Of a stretch of DNA of 64,000 nt, positions 1-7,527 are shown one piece after another; position 1 is the first letter of the stretch, and each line of letters begins with the position of its first letter. A program made the position numbers and the translations under genes. Source of the DNA: Geomicrobium halophilum (GTDB lineage: Bacteria; Bacillota; Bacilli; Bacillales; Marinococcaceae). The DNA is taken from NCBI RefSeq assembly GCF_014207655.1, contig NZ_JACHHJ010000001.1, positions 1,054,001 to 1,118,000 of the forward strand. Direction: 5' to 3'. The notes below the pieces were generated by a model, which searched no databases, was not told where the DNA came from, and saw only the letters and a list, made by a program, of their open reading frames with translations.

Positions 1-518
1 TTGGGGCTGTGTTAACCGTTATTGTTTTTTCCAGAGTACGAAATATTTCCTTTTGGCAGTTGGTGGATATTATGGCACCAAGTTTAATTTTGGCTCAAGC
101 CATTGGAAGGTGGGGAAATTTCATTAATCAGGAAGCGCACGGGGGACCTGTAACCCGGGAATTTCTTGAAAGCTTATACTTACCTGATTTTATTATCAGT
201 CAGATGAACATTAACGGTACGTTTTATCATCCGACTTTTTTATATGAGTCCATATGGAATTTTGGCGGATTTATCGTGTTGATGCTGCTGCGACGGGTAA
301 ATCTAAGACGCGGAGAATTGTTCTTAACCTATATTATTTATTATTCCATCGGTCGTTTTTTTATCGAAGGATTAAGAACGGATAGTTTAATGCTAACCGA
401 TCATTTACGGATGGCACAGGTCGTCTCACTTTTGCTTATCTTTATTGCCTTGTTAATGATTGGGTATCGCCGGAAGAAAGGACATGCCAATGCCCGTTAT
501 TTAGATGAAGGGGCATAA
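1..518 (+). CDS. lgt: prolipoprotein diacylglyceryl transferase, 3' part (runs off the left edge)
   Basis: This membrane enzyme moves diacylglycerol from phosphatidylglycerol onto the lipobox cysteine of prolipoproteins. The reading frame is open to the first base, so the N-terminal part lies outside the window and the GTG at 9 is internal. Visible family features are the segment [15 protein letters not shown], which is the conserved Lgt core, then [10 protein letters not shown], and a [12 protein letters not shown] segment before the last hydrophobic helix. Three to four membrane segments and a basic, hydrophilic C-tail follow. The match to Firmicute Lgt is strong. In many Bacillaceae lgt sits with hprK and ppaX; those neighbours cannot be seen here. 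Confidence 0.93.
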   Translation, partial: GAVLTVIVFSRVRNISFWQLVDIMAPSLILAQAIGRWGNFINQEAHGGPVTREFLESLYLPDFIISQMNINGTFYHPTFLYESIWNFGGFIVLMLLRRVNLRRGELFLTYIIYYSIGRFFIEGLRTDSLMLTDHLRMAQVVSLLLIFIALLMIGYRRKKGHANARYLDEGA

Positions 519-561
519 GCGTAAAAAGAAGGTAGTACATAACCACCTCCTCTAAGAATCA

Positions 562-1110
562 TCATGAGACAAGACCATAATCCGCCAGCTTTGCTTCATA
601 GGTGTATTCCATGGTTCGTAAATATTCAGTTATGTTTTCAGCATGAATACGCATGAGATCACAATCGTCCTGATCACCGTTATCTGAACAACGATTAGTA
701 TACTCTTGAACCCTGTATAATTCCACAAGTGAACCTAAAGTTACATCCCTGAGATCATAATATTCGGGTGGTGTAGGACGATTAGAAATTTCATCGACTA
801 AATCGATCATTCGTTCTACAGACTCCTTTGTACTTTGTTCATCAACATCATCAACATGATCATAAAGGGTATGGAGCTCATCATAATAATCATCTAGGAA
901 AGCACCATAATAATCACTATATCTTTCAATGTCCTCATTCGCTTCTGAACTCTGATTTCTTACGTATAGTTCATTGGGTTCTACATTTCTGTACGTGTCA
1001 TAATGCATTCTCGCTAAATCTTCATCAAGATCTTCTGCACCCTCGCTGCCACAGCCGACAATTGTAAAGATTAACCAAAACATTATAATGGATCCTTTAA
1101 GGAAACGCAT
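562..1110 (-). CDS. small putative lipoprotein, function unknown
   Basis: The 182-aa product begins MRFLKGSIIMFWLIF and has a short hydrophobic segment ending in a lipobox, I-V-G-C, with Cys20 as the probable lipidation site, followed by GSEG. The mature part is very acidic and rich in Tyr, Asp and Glu, with two further Cys near residues 139 and 147 (RCSDNGDQDDC) that could form a disulfide. The start is supported by an AGGAGGGTG ribosome-binding site about 10 nt upstream. It is convergent with lgt and divergent from mazEF. I do not recognise a family. The acidic composition fits an extracellular protein of a salt-adapted organism, which is an inference. Confidence 0.7.
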   Translation of the reverse strand: MRFLKGSIIMFWLIFTIVGCGSEGAEDLDEDLARMHYDTYRNVEPNELYVRNQSSEANEDIERYSDYYGAFLDDYYDELHTLYDHVDDVDEQSTKESVERMIDLVDEISNRPTPPEYYDLRDVTLGSLVELYRVQEYTNRCSDNGDQDDCDLMRIHAENITEYLRTMEYTYEAKLADYGLVS

Positions 1111-1421
1111 GTTGCACCATCACCCTCCTGATACGTGATTCATCTACGTTAAGCTTTAGTATGCAGTAGAGTGAAAATATCTATGCATGAAGGAAAGAAG
1201 ATCGGGCTACCCTGAGAATGAACATTTATATCCGTTATTGGTCCTTTATAACAATAATCTGCGAAAATAGTGTATGAAATGGATATTTCCTCGTTAGATC
1301 GCTTTCCGGTACTAAAGCCCGCTTCCTTGTTTGGACAACGGACTTTTACCGAAAAATCTTTAATCCATTAAGGTTTTCGCTTATAATGGTTAGGGAATAC
1401 ACCTCTGGGGGGCACAAGGGC
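1111..1421. other. divergent intergenic region upstream of mazEF
   Basis: This 311-bp stretch separates the minus-strand lipoprotein gene from mazE. A perfect TATAAT lies at 1382-1387 with only a weak -35-like TTTAAT at 1359-1364 (17-bp spacer), so it could drive mazEF with the transcript starting near 1394. An in-frame ATG at 1386 overlaps this -10 box and therefore cannot be the mazE start if this promoter is used. I see no other feature. Confidence 0.4.
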
Positions 1422-1712
1422 ATGCATTCAGAAAAAATTTCTGTACCAATTACTGATGAACTATTTAGTGAGATCAAACATTTATCTGAGAATGGACAGA
1501 GCCGTTTTTTCTACCAGCTGGTTCAACATTACATTGAGAAAAAAAAGAAGGAATATATCCGTGCTGATTTAAAGCAAGGGTATATCGAAATGGCGGAAAT
1601 TAATCGTTCCATTGCCGAAAGCTTTGCTCATGCAGAGTGGGAAGCGTTTCATACTTCAGAATTACGAAAACATATCATCCACTATGGCCAAGGAGGTGAA
1701 TGGATGAGGTGA
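1422..1712 (+). CDS. ndoAI: antitoxin EndoAI / MazE (ribbon-helix-helix)
   Basis: This is the antitoxin of the type II pair whose toxin follows directly. The N-terminus ([17 protein letters not shown]) has the pattern of a ribbon-helix-helix DNA-binding domain, and the C-terminal half contains [17 protein letters not shown], the segment that in Bacillus EndoAI wraps onto the toxin. I start it at ATG 1422 (96 aa) because the upstream ATG at 1386 lies inside the probable -10 box; a G-rich stretch (GGGGGG, 1407-1412) about 9 nt upstream could be the ribosome-binding site. The gene overlaps the toxin by 13 nt, so translation is probably coupled. By family behaviour it would neutralise the toxin and repress its own promoter. 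Confidence 0.88.
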   Translation: MHSEKISVPITDELFSEIKHLSENGQSRFFYQLVQHYIEKKKKEYIRADLKQGYIEMAEINRSIAESFAHAEWEAFHTSELRKHIIHYGQGGEWMR

Positions 1713-2098
1713 ATAATCCGAACCAATCTCAGCAACCAGCTGCAAAGAAAAGTGTCAAACGCGGCGATGTTTTCTTTGCAGATTTATCTCCTGTAGTCGG
1801 CTCGGAACAAGGTGGCGTCCGCCCAGTTCTCATCATCCAAAACGACATTGGTAACCGCTTTAGCCCAACCGTAATCGTCGCAGCGATTACAGCCCAAATT
1901 AAAAAAGCAAAATTACCAACACATGTAGAGATCGATGCCGCACAACATCGATTTGATCGTGATAGTGTCGTTCTTCTTGAACAAATCCGAACGATTGATA
2001 AACAACGTCTTACGGATAAAATTACTCATTTGGACGATGAGATGATGAAAAAGGTCAAAAATGCCCTAGAAATTAGTATTGGCCTTAGTGATCTTTAG
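1700..2098 (+). CDS. ndoA: mRNA interferase EndoA / MazF toxin
   Basis: This sequence-specific endoribonuclease cleaves single-stranded mRNA; Bacillus EndoA cuts at UACAU sites. The core is very close to the Bacillus protein: [20 protein letters not shown] near residues 20-39, then [17 protein letters not shown], then [19 protein letters not shown]. The catalytic Arg and Thr of the family, in GGVRP and AAITAQ, are present. At 132 aa it is about 16 residues longer than usual because of a hydrophilic N-terminal tail ([13 protein letters not shown]). AGGAGG at 1691-1696 is close to ATG 1700 (3 nt) and 12 nt from GTG 1709, so the exact start is uncertain. It overlaps the antitoxin gene. The usual Bacillus neighbours alr and rsbR are not adjacent. 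Confidence 0.93.
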   Translation: MDEVNNPNQSQQPAAKKSVKRGDVFFADLSPVVGSEQGGVRPVLIIQNDIGNRFSPTVIVAAITAQIKKAKLPTHVEIDAAQHRFDRDSVVLLEQIRTIDKQRLTDKITHLDDEMMKKVKNALEISIGLSDL

Positions 2099-2116
2099 CT
2101 ACATAATGGATAAAAC

Positions 2117-2142
2117 GCCAGCCCGCCCCCCGGAGCTGGCAA
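2117..2142 (+). terminator. weak hairpin after ndoA
   Basis: GCCAGC (2117-2122) pairs with GCTGGC (2135-2140) around a C-rich loop. Only a short AACTTT follows, so this is a weak or Rho-assisted terminator at best. Confidence 0.3.
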
Positions 2143-2263
2143 CTTTCATTAGTAAATATGTGAAATTATGATAAAATTTCAAAACAATATGTAACAACTA
2201 ACATAGAATGTGATACAATGTAAAAAAAGATGAAAGAGGTGGAGGGCGCCAGCCTATTGTAAT

Positions 2264-3472
2264 ATGGTTAAACGAAAAATGTTTTCTTTATCCTTTAAAA
2301 TTATGATCGGTTTCTGCATCATACTATCGAGTTTTGTTAGTGGCTGGTCAACGACATCAGAAGGAACTCTTCCTTCTAAAACTGCTGTCGTCCTCCACGC
2401 GATTAATAACCAATTGGTTGTTCCAAATGAACAACTGACCCCGCCAGCATTTTTAACGGGCAACAGCAGCTCTGGTAATGTTACTTTTGAACAAAAGTCA
2501 TTGGAGATTCCAGTAAGTGACGGTTCACTGATTCCCGCCCGCATGCATAGACCTATAGGAGTAGAAGATGCCCCGATCATATTATATTACCATGGCGGAG
2601 CATTTATGGAAGGCTATGGCAGTATCCATACCCACGACAACATCGTACGCGCTTTGGCTTACCGTTCTAATGCCATTGTTATTAGTGTTGGGTATAGACT
2701 TGCCCCCGAACACATTTTTCCAAAAGCGGTTGATGACTCCTATGACGCTTTGCTCTGGGCGCATGAGCAGGCGGAAGAACTCGGAGGATCTAAGGAAAAA
2801 ATAATCGTTGCCGGAGATAGTGCCGGGGGAAATATTGCCACTGTAACAGCGATGCAAGCACGCAATAAAGGTGGTCCAGAACTACAAGCGCAACTATTGT
2901 TTTATCCACTAACAACTTTTCATGACCGTTCTCTTGAAACCCGTAACAAGTACGACAGTGGGCATTACTTGCTATCCAGAAAAGTGATGGAAAAAGCGAG
3001 AGACACATATACTCCAGGGGAAGAAATGAGGAAGAACCCATATGTATCCCCACTGGATGAAGGAGTGGCTGAAGATTTACCGCCAGCATTTATTGCCACT
3101 GCTGAGTATGATCCTTTAAGAGATGAAGGAGAACTCTATGCTCATAAGCTAAATGACGAAGATGTACCCGTTGAAGCCATTCGTTATGAAGGCGTCATGC
3201 ATGGATTTTTATCCTTTTATGAGGTGATGGCGACCGGTAGCCATGCCATTGATGACAGCCTGGATTTCCTGGATCGCACCTTGAATGATGAACCATTGCA
3301 AACGGCTGGATTTCGAATTGTTGAACGTGGGCAGCCATCGGGGGTTGAGAGGATAAGAGAAGAAACAGAAGCTCATTTAGCTGCTGTTTATTTACTTGGC
3401 CTACATGCTGAACGTAGATTTAATGATTGGGTGGAAACAACCTTACTTGCGGATTCAGCGAAAGATAATTGA
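2264..3472 (+). CDS. exported alpha/beta hydrolase, hormone-sensitive-lipase-type esterase
   Basis: This is a probable carboxylesterase of the HSL/arylacetamide deacetylase type. An N-terminal hydrophobic helix (residues 9-28) suggests export or membrane anchoring. The oxyanion motif is HGGA at 110-113 rather than the usual HGGG. The nucleophile is Ser186 in GDSAGG, the acid is Asp283 in EYDPLRDEG, and the base is His313 in MHGF. About 70 residues after the fold (from residue 330) are an extension without a recognised domain. The start is not well supported: the purine-rich GAGGTGGAGGG ends about 18 nt upstream of ATG 2264, and no better start lies nearer. A possible promoter is GTAACA (2191) with TACAAT (2214). 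The substrate is unknown. Confidence 0.82.
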   Translation: MVKRKMFSLSFKIMIGFCIILSSFVSGWSTTSEGTLPSKTAVVLHAINNQLVVPNEQLTPPAFLTGNSSSGNVTFEQKSLEIPVSDGSLIPARMHRPIGVEDAPIILYYHGGAFMEGYGSIHTHDNIVRALAYRSNAIVISVGYRLAPEHIFPKAVDDSYDALLWAHEQAEELGGSKEKIIVAGDSAGGNIATVTAMQARNKGGPELQAQLLFYPLTTFHDRSLETRNKYDSGHYLLSRKVMEKARDTYTPGEEMRKNPYVSPLDEGVAEDLPPAFIATAEYDPLRDEGELYAHKLNDEDVPVEAIRYEGVMHGFLSFYEVMATGSHAIDDSLDFLDRTLNDEPLQTAGFRIVERGQPSGVERIREETEAHLAAVYLLGLHAERRFNDWVETTLLADSAKDN

Positions 3473-3805
3473 TAGAGCTTAAAAAAATGTAATGCGGCCG
3501 CTAGTAACTCAAGCTGGTGGCGTCTTACCTGATGAACCTTGAATCAATAAAGGATTCAAGGTTTTTTAGATCATTTAATAAAATCAAAAACGCCCTTCAG
3601 AATGAGTTCTTTTGTATATATTGATAAAGAAAATAAAGTGATTTATAGGCATATATCTTATTTAGAGACGAATAATATTGATTTTACCCGTTTATTTTCC
3701 AAATTCTTTTCTTTTCTCTATTTTATTTTCATAACGGCTGTGATACACTACTGAAGGATTACAAAAACAGAGAGAGAAAGATAGTAGTGAAAGGGGGCCT
3801 TCCTG
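3473..3805. other. intergenic region between the esterase and the 215-aa gene
   Basis: This 333-bp gap holds the esterase terminator (3535-3567). The remainder is AT-rich with long T runs. A weak promoter-like pair (TTTTAT at 3721-3726 and TACACT at 3744-3749, 17-bp spacer) precedes the next gene. I found no short gene with a plausible ribosome-binding site here. Confidence 0.4.
3535..3567 (+). terminator. Rho-independent terminator after the esterase gene
   Basis: AACCTTGAATC (3535-3545) and GATTCAAGGTT (3553-3563) form a perfect 11-bp stem with a 7-nt loop, followed by a T run. Confidence 0.88.
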
Positions 3806-4453
3806 ATGCTAGCAGGATGGAAACAGCGCATGCAGGCGTTTACAAGAAGACGCCGTCAGATGAATGTCCATGAACGTATTAAAGAAAACGAAATGGCTGC
3901 AATCCTTGAAGATGAGATGCCTCGTTTTATAAAAATGACAAAACCAACCTTTTTTTTACGTCCAGAAATGGAAAGATCCCTTCATCAATTTTTACAAACG
4001 GGCGGGGGACAACGAAATTACGCAAAGCCAACGTTAACCAAAGAAGCACGCCAGTTGGCTCTCTTTTACAATAAAGAACTTTCACTTTTTATCAAGTACT
4101 TGCAAAAACAAGGGTTTCAGCTAAAAGGAAATGAAGCCCTTTTTGCACACATTTTCCTTAACCATGTAGCGATCATTAGTTTTCAACAGCTGCAAAAACG
4201 ATATGGGACTGTCGCATTGCGTAACGAACACATCTCAACCGTGTTTGATCGATATTTGCATATGGTCGATGAAGAACGCTATTACGATATCGATCATCTC
4301 GAGTATTTACGTCAAAATTTGATCAGCAAGCGTATCGTGCCTGTTACGATGAACCTGTATAGACTGAAACGCCAACTCAAGCAATATGAAAAAAATCATG
4401 AAGACCATCAAATCAACAAATTTAAAAGACGTCTACAGGAAAATATCCATTAG
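3806..4453 (+). CDS. conserved-looking hypothetical protein, 215 aa
   Basis: I do not recognise this protein. It is soluble, strongly basic at both ends (RRRRQ near residues 14-18 and KFKRRLQ near the C-terminus), rich in aromatic residues, and predicted mostly helical, with no signal peptide or membrane segment. AAAGGGGG about 9 nt upstream supports ATG 3806. It is a single-gene unit closed by a strong bidirectional terminator. Base composition and codon use look like the neighbours, so there is no sign of recent transfer. The basic ends could mean nucleic-acid binding, but nothing in the sequence proves this. Confidence 0.7.
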   Translation: MLAGWKQRMQAFTRRRRQMNVHERIKENEMAAILEDEMPRFIKMTKPTFFLRPEMERSLHQFLQTGGGQRNYAKPTLTKEARQLALFYNKELSLFIKYLQKQGFQLKGNEALFAHIFLNHVAIISFQQLQKRYGTVALRNEHISTVFDRYLHMVDEERYYDIDHLEYLRQNLISKRIVPVTMNLYRLKRQLKQYEKNHEDHQINKFKRRLQENIH

Positions 4454-4490
4454 AAAAAGGCTTTCCAGTTAAACGGAAAGCCTTTTTCTT
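4454..4490. terminator. bidirectional terminator between convergent genes
   Basis: AAAAGGCTTTCC (from 4455) pairs perfectly with GGAAAGCCTTTT (from 4475) around an 8-nt loop. The T tail on the plus strand and the A run on its left serve both converging transcripts. Confidence 0.9.
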
Positions 4491-4499
4491 TATATTAAT

Positions 4500-5840
4500 C
4501 TAAAAGATGACATGGGCACATAAAACAATGATTGGTAAGGTAATAATAGTTCTTAACAAGAAGATCACTACGAGCTGAAAGAAAGAGATCGGGATTTTCG
4601 AACCGAGGATCATACCGCCAACCTCTGACATATAGATGAGCTGTGTAATTGAAAGACAAGCGATAATAAACCGAGTCATCTCACTTTGTATATCGGCGCC
4701 AATAATTGCCGGAAGCAACATATCGGCAAATCCAACTAACATCGTTTCTGAAGCAGCCTGAGCTTCAGGTACTTGCATAAGTTCTAAAAGCGGAACAAAG
4801 GGAAGGCCAAGCCATTGAAAAACGGGAGTATGTTCAGCGATAATAATCATCACTGTACCTACAGCCATAACGATAGGAATGACAGCAAACCACATTTCGA
4901 GGACGTTTCTTAATCCACTACGGCCAGCCCCCCCTGCACTTGCATGTCTAGCTCGGGTTAAAGCATTTTGCCAGCCTCGATGAAGTGCTGGTTGATCAGA
5001 CTTTTCGTCACGTGGCTTTGGCTTTGTACCTGGATAATATTCTTCACTTTTTCTCGAAAGTGGTGGGATTCGCGGCATAATTATCGCAGCGGCAAATCCA
5101 GCGATGATTATCGTTACATAATAGGGAATAAACATATGAGTGAGTTCAATGTACTCTAAAACGACCACCGTAAAGGTAATGGAGACAATATTAAATGTCG
5201 TCCCTAAAACTGCCGCTTCCCGTTTTGTATAATACCCTTGTTCATATTGTTGATTTGTGAGAAGTACACCTATCGCTGCATCTCCAAGCCATGAAGCCAA
5301 ACTGTCAATCGAGGAACGGCCCGGCATCGTAAATAACGGGCGCATAATGACGTGCATTAAAGAGCCTACAAACTCTAAAAGACCAAAATTCATTAACAGA
5401 GGTAAAAAGATCCCCGCGAATAAAAAGATCGTGATGAGTAAGGATGCTAGACCTAAAATTTCCCCACCTGTCGTTTCTCCCCAAAGCCATTCAGGCCCCC
5501 ATTCAAAGAGGATAGCAATGGCGAACAAGAGACCTACAATCCGAACAATAAACCAAAAAGTAGTGACGGAAAATAGTGCCTCAAAAAACGGGCGCTGAAT
5601 CCAAAGAGGATGTAGATAACGATAAATAATGGTCCCTGCTACAGATAAGGCTATAAGGATGACGATAAGTTCACCTAAGATAGGATCGAGCCATCCCCCA
5701 AGTGTATCAGCTAGCCAGGCAATCGGGATGGTCATCTCGTCACCGATTGTGATCGGCATGATAAAAATAAAGAGCCCAACTAGAGATGGGAGGATAAATG
5801 TTAGAATATGGCGGACGTTATCTTTTTTTTGCGAAGACAC
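4500..5840 (-). CDS. YjiH-family membrane protein (nucleoside-recognition/Gate domain)
   Basis: The 446-aa integral membrane protein has about ten hydrophobic segments and a charged cytoplasmic loop near residues 255-290 (RKSEEYYPGTKPKPRDEKSD). The first half contains SIDSLASWLGDAAIGVLLTN, and the second half repeats a similar membrane topology, typical of the Gate-domain family that includes YjiH and the spore maturation proteins SpmA/SpmB. These are thought to be transporters or gates, but the substrate of YjiH-type members is not established. Translation starts at GTG 5840 with GGGAG about 7 nt upstream. It is a separate unit from the HAD gene behind it (about 56 bp apart), though the two may be cotranscribed. 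Confidence 0.8.
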   Translation of the reverse strand: MSSQKKDNVRHILTFILPSLVGLFIFIMPITIGDEMTIPIAWLADTLGGWLDPILGELIVILIALSVAGTIIYRYLHPLWIQRPFFEALFSVTTFWFIVRIVGLLFAIAILFEWGPEWLWGETTGGEILGLASLLITIFLFAGIFLPLLMNFGLLEFVGSLMHVIMRPLFTMPGRSSIDSLASWLGDAAIGVLLTNQQYEQGYYTKREAAVLGTTFNIVSITFTVVVLEYIELTHMFIPYYVTIIIAGFAAAIIMPRIPPLSRKSEEYYPGTKPKPRDEKSDQPALHRGWQNALTRARHASAGGAGRSGLRNVLEMWFAVIPIVMAVGTVMIIIAEHTPVFQWLGLPFVPLLELMQVPEAQAASETMLVGFADMLLPAIIGADIQSEMTRFIIACLSITQLIYMSEVGGMILGSKIPISFFQLVVIFLLRTIITLPIIVLCAHVIF

Positions 5841-5896
5841 TTGCTCACTCCCAGACGTAGAAAAATGATATTATTGATAAACGAATACTGTTACTT

Positions 5897-6700
5897 TTAC
5901 TGTGATTGACCATTTAATGAATCGAGTGTATTTCCGAGCTCTCGCAAGTGATTAATTTCTGCGTTCGGAATGATAGCTGAATCGTTTTGTTCTTGATCTC
6001 TATTGAGCCAAACAGACTTGATTCCAGCGCGATTTGCCCCAAGAATATCCGTATGAAGATTATCCCCGATCATTACGGCTTGATCTTTTTTTGCCTCAAA
6101 CTGGGCAAGGGCATGTAAAAAAATCGACGGATCCGGTTTTCCAATGCCAAATGATCCCGAGATAACCACGCGGTCAAAATGGGGAATTAACGCTTTCGTC
6201 ATCTCCAACTTTTTAATTTGCAAGCTTGGCGCCCCATTTGTAACAAGAGCAAGTTGATAAGACTTACTCATCCTTGTTAATACTTCAAACGTTTCTTCGT
6301 AAACGTAAGGGAGGGTTTCTCGATATTCAATAAAACGTCTCGAAAGTTCCCGCGCTAATGACAAATCTTCATTGCCTACTTTTCGAAGAGCTTCCATCCA
6401 AACATCAAATTGATAAACCCGAATATTTGCTCCCATTTCTCGAAAGCGAACGTCATGAATGTCATCGAAGGTTCCCCATAATCCTTCAAATGGATTAATG
6501 CCAAGCATGGTTGTTAACGGGTAAAACGATTGCTCTTCATAAAGGGAAGGAGCCACCGCTTTCACCGCCTCCATGAGTTCACTGCTGTCAACCCCAGCTT
6601 TCCGTGATGCATCATTACAAGTAGCAAGTAAAGACTCAGATATACTTTTTTTGTCCCATAATAACGTGTCATCAAGGTCAAAAAGAAGCGTATGTACCAT
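5897..6700 (-). CDS. HAD-superfamily hydrolase
   Basis: This is a cytoplasmic phosphatase-type enzyme of the haloacid dehalogenase superfamily, subfamily I. Motif I is FDLDDTLL with nucleophile Asp8 and Asp10 (numbering from the start chosen here). Motif II is VTNGA. Motif III is the Lys in GIGKPDPSIF, and motif IV is IGDNLHTDILGA. A helical cap lies between motifs I and II. I start it at ATG 6700 because the AAAGG ribosome-binding site abuts the ATG at 6709 but is 9 nt from 6700. The length of 267 aa is normal for the YsaA-like group. The natural substrate cannot be told from sequence. Confidence 0.85.
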   Translation of the reverse strand: MVHTLLFDLDDTLLWDKKSISESLLATCNDASRKAGVDSSELMEAVKAVAPSLYEEQSFYPLTTMLGINPFEGLWGTFDDIHDVRFREMGANIRVYQFDVWMEALRKVGNEDLSLARELSRRFIEYRETLPYVYEETFEVLTRMSKSYQLALVTNGAPSLQIKKLEMTKALIPHFDRVVISGSFGIGKPDPSIFLHALAQFEAKKDQAVMIGDNLHTDILGANRAGIKSVWLNRDQEQNDSAIIPNAEINHLRELGNTLDSLNGQSQ

Positions 6701-6895
6701 TTTGCCCATCCTTTCCGCTGATAACCGTACTTTATTATGACATTATTGTAGCACATAGAAGAAGCGTTCTAACAGTAATTATCGATAAAATTCCCATTTG
6801 CATTGATTATCTACAAAGAATTCAAAATAAAATAAGATGATTATATTCACATTTTTCCGGAATGCCTATTCTACAAGATTTTGGAGATCCTTCCA

Positions 6896-6924
6896 TTGGG
6901 AATGGAATTGGCAACAACTATAAT
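6896..6924 (+). promoter_or_regulatory. sigma-A-like promoter, possible upstream RNA
   Basis: TTGGGA (6896-6901) and a perfect TATAAT (6919-6924) are separated by 17 bp. It points towards odhA but is about 600 bp away, so it may make a separate RNA or a long leader. No strong terminator is visible between it and the next promoter. Confidence 0.4.
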
Positions 6925-7141
6925 GCTATAATCAACCTGGGATTCTTAGCTCTTTTAAAAGTGAACTTAGCTTGATACCCTTATTATAATGCTATATGAA
7001 CAAGGCGCCATGGGCAGATAACATTGACATTTAGCATTTCGATATAGGTAATGTTTTCTACATATGTGTTTCATTTAAGAAGTGAAGTTGATAAAAGAGA
7101 ATTCTCTTCAGCCGGAAATTCGATAAAATTATCGCTAACTT

Positions 7142-7170
7142 TTGTATCCTCTAAGAGGGCATGTTAAAAT
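7142..7170 (+). promoter_or_regulatory. probable sigma-A promoter of odhAB
   Basis: TTGTAT (7142-7147) and TAAAAT (7165-7170) have an exact 17-bp spacer. An inverted repeat CGATAA-AA-TTATCG sits 8 bp upstream of the -35. Use of this promoter would give an untranslated leader of about 350 nt. Confidence 0.55.
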
Positions 7171-7527
7171 AGTGATGTGAAGGAATCAGGACTTTAATGA
7201 GCGCATTTTCATACGTTTATGTATGGTTCAACAGCTACTTACTCGGGTGAAAGAATGATACCAATGAGACCTTTCACTTAAATAAAAACGAAATCGATCT
7301 TTGATTTAATGAAATCGTATGAAGTGTCGTTGAAGTTATTTACACCAGTCTATACCAGTCAAATTTCCCATTTCTTATGTATGATATGTGAAAAATGACG
7401 GAAGAAGAGACGAGGATAGTGATGACACCGGGGAGAAGGAAATTAAGGAAATTCCGGTCACATTAAAGTATGGTTCAACACAGCCCAGCATTTAGACGCA
7501 AACAAGTGTAGTTGGAGGTAGTAGCAG

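Larger units (their letters stand above)
6757..7527. other. long intergenic region upstream of odhA, with repeats and two promoter candidates
   Basis: About 770 bp lack a recognisable gene. A 12-mer TATAATGCTATA occurs at 6919-6930 and 6985-6996. A 13-mer GTATGGTTCAACA occurs at 7221-7233 and 7468-7480. CGATAA-AA-TTATCG at 7121-7134 is an inverted repeat just upstream of the better promoter (7142-7170). In the roughly 350-nt leader, GTGAAAG (7247-7253) and CTTTCAC (7271-7277) can form a hairpin. A tandem ACCAGTCTATACCAGTC lies near 7344. No riboswitch class was recognised. Confidence 0.5.

Noticed and set aside
7176-7527. Known riboswitch or T-box in the odhA leader
   Set aside because: The leader lacks the T-box sequence, the TPP, SAM or glycine riboswitch cores, and a terminator before the start codon.
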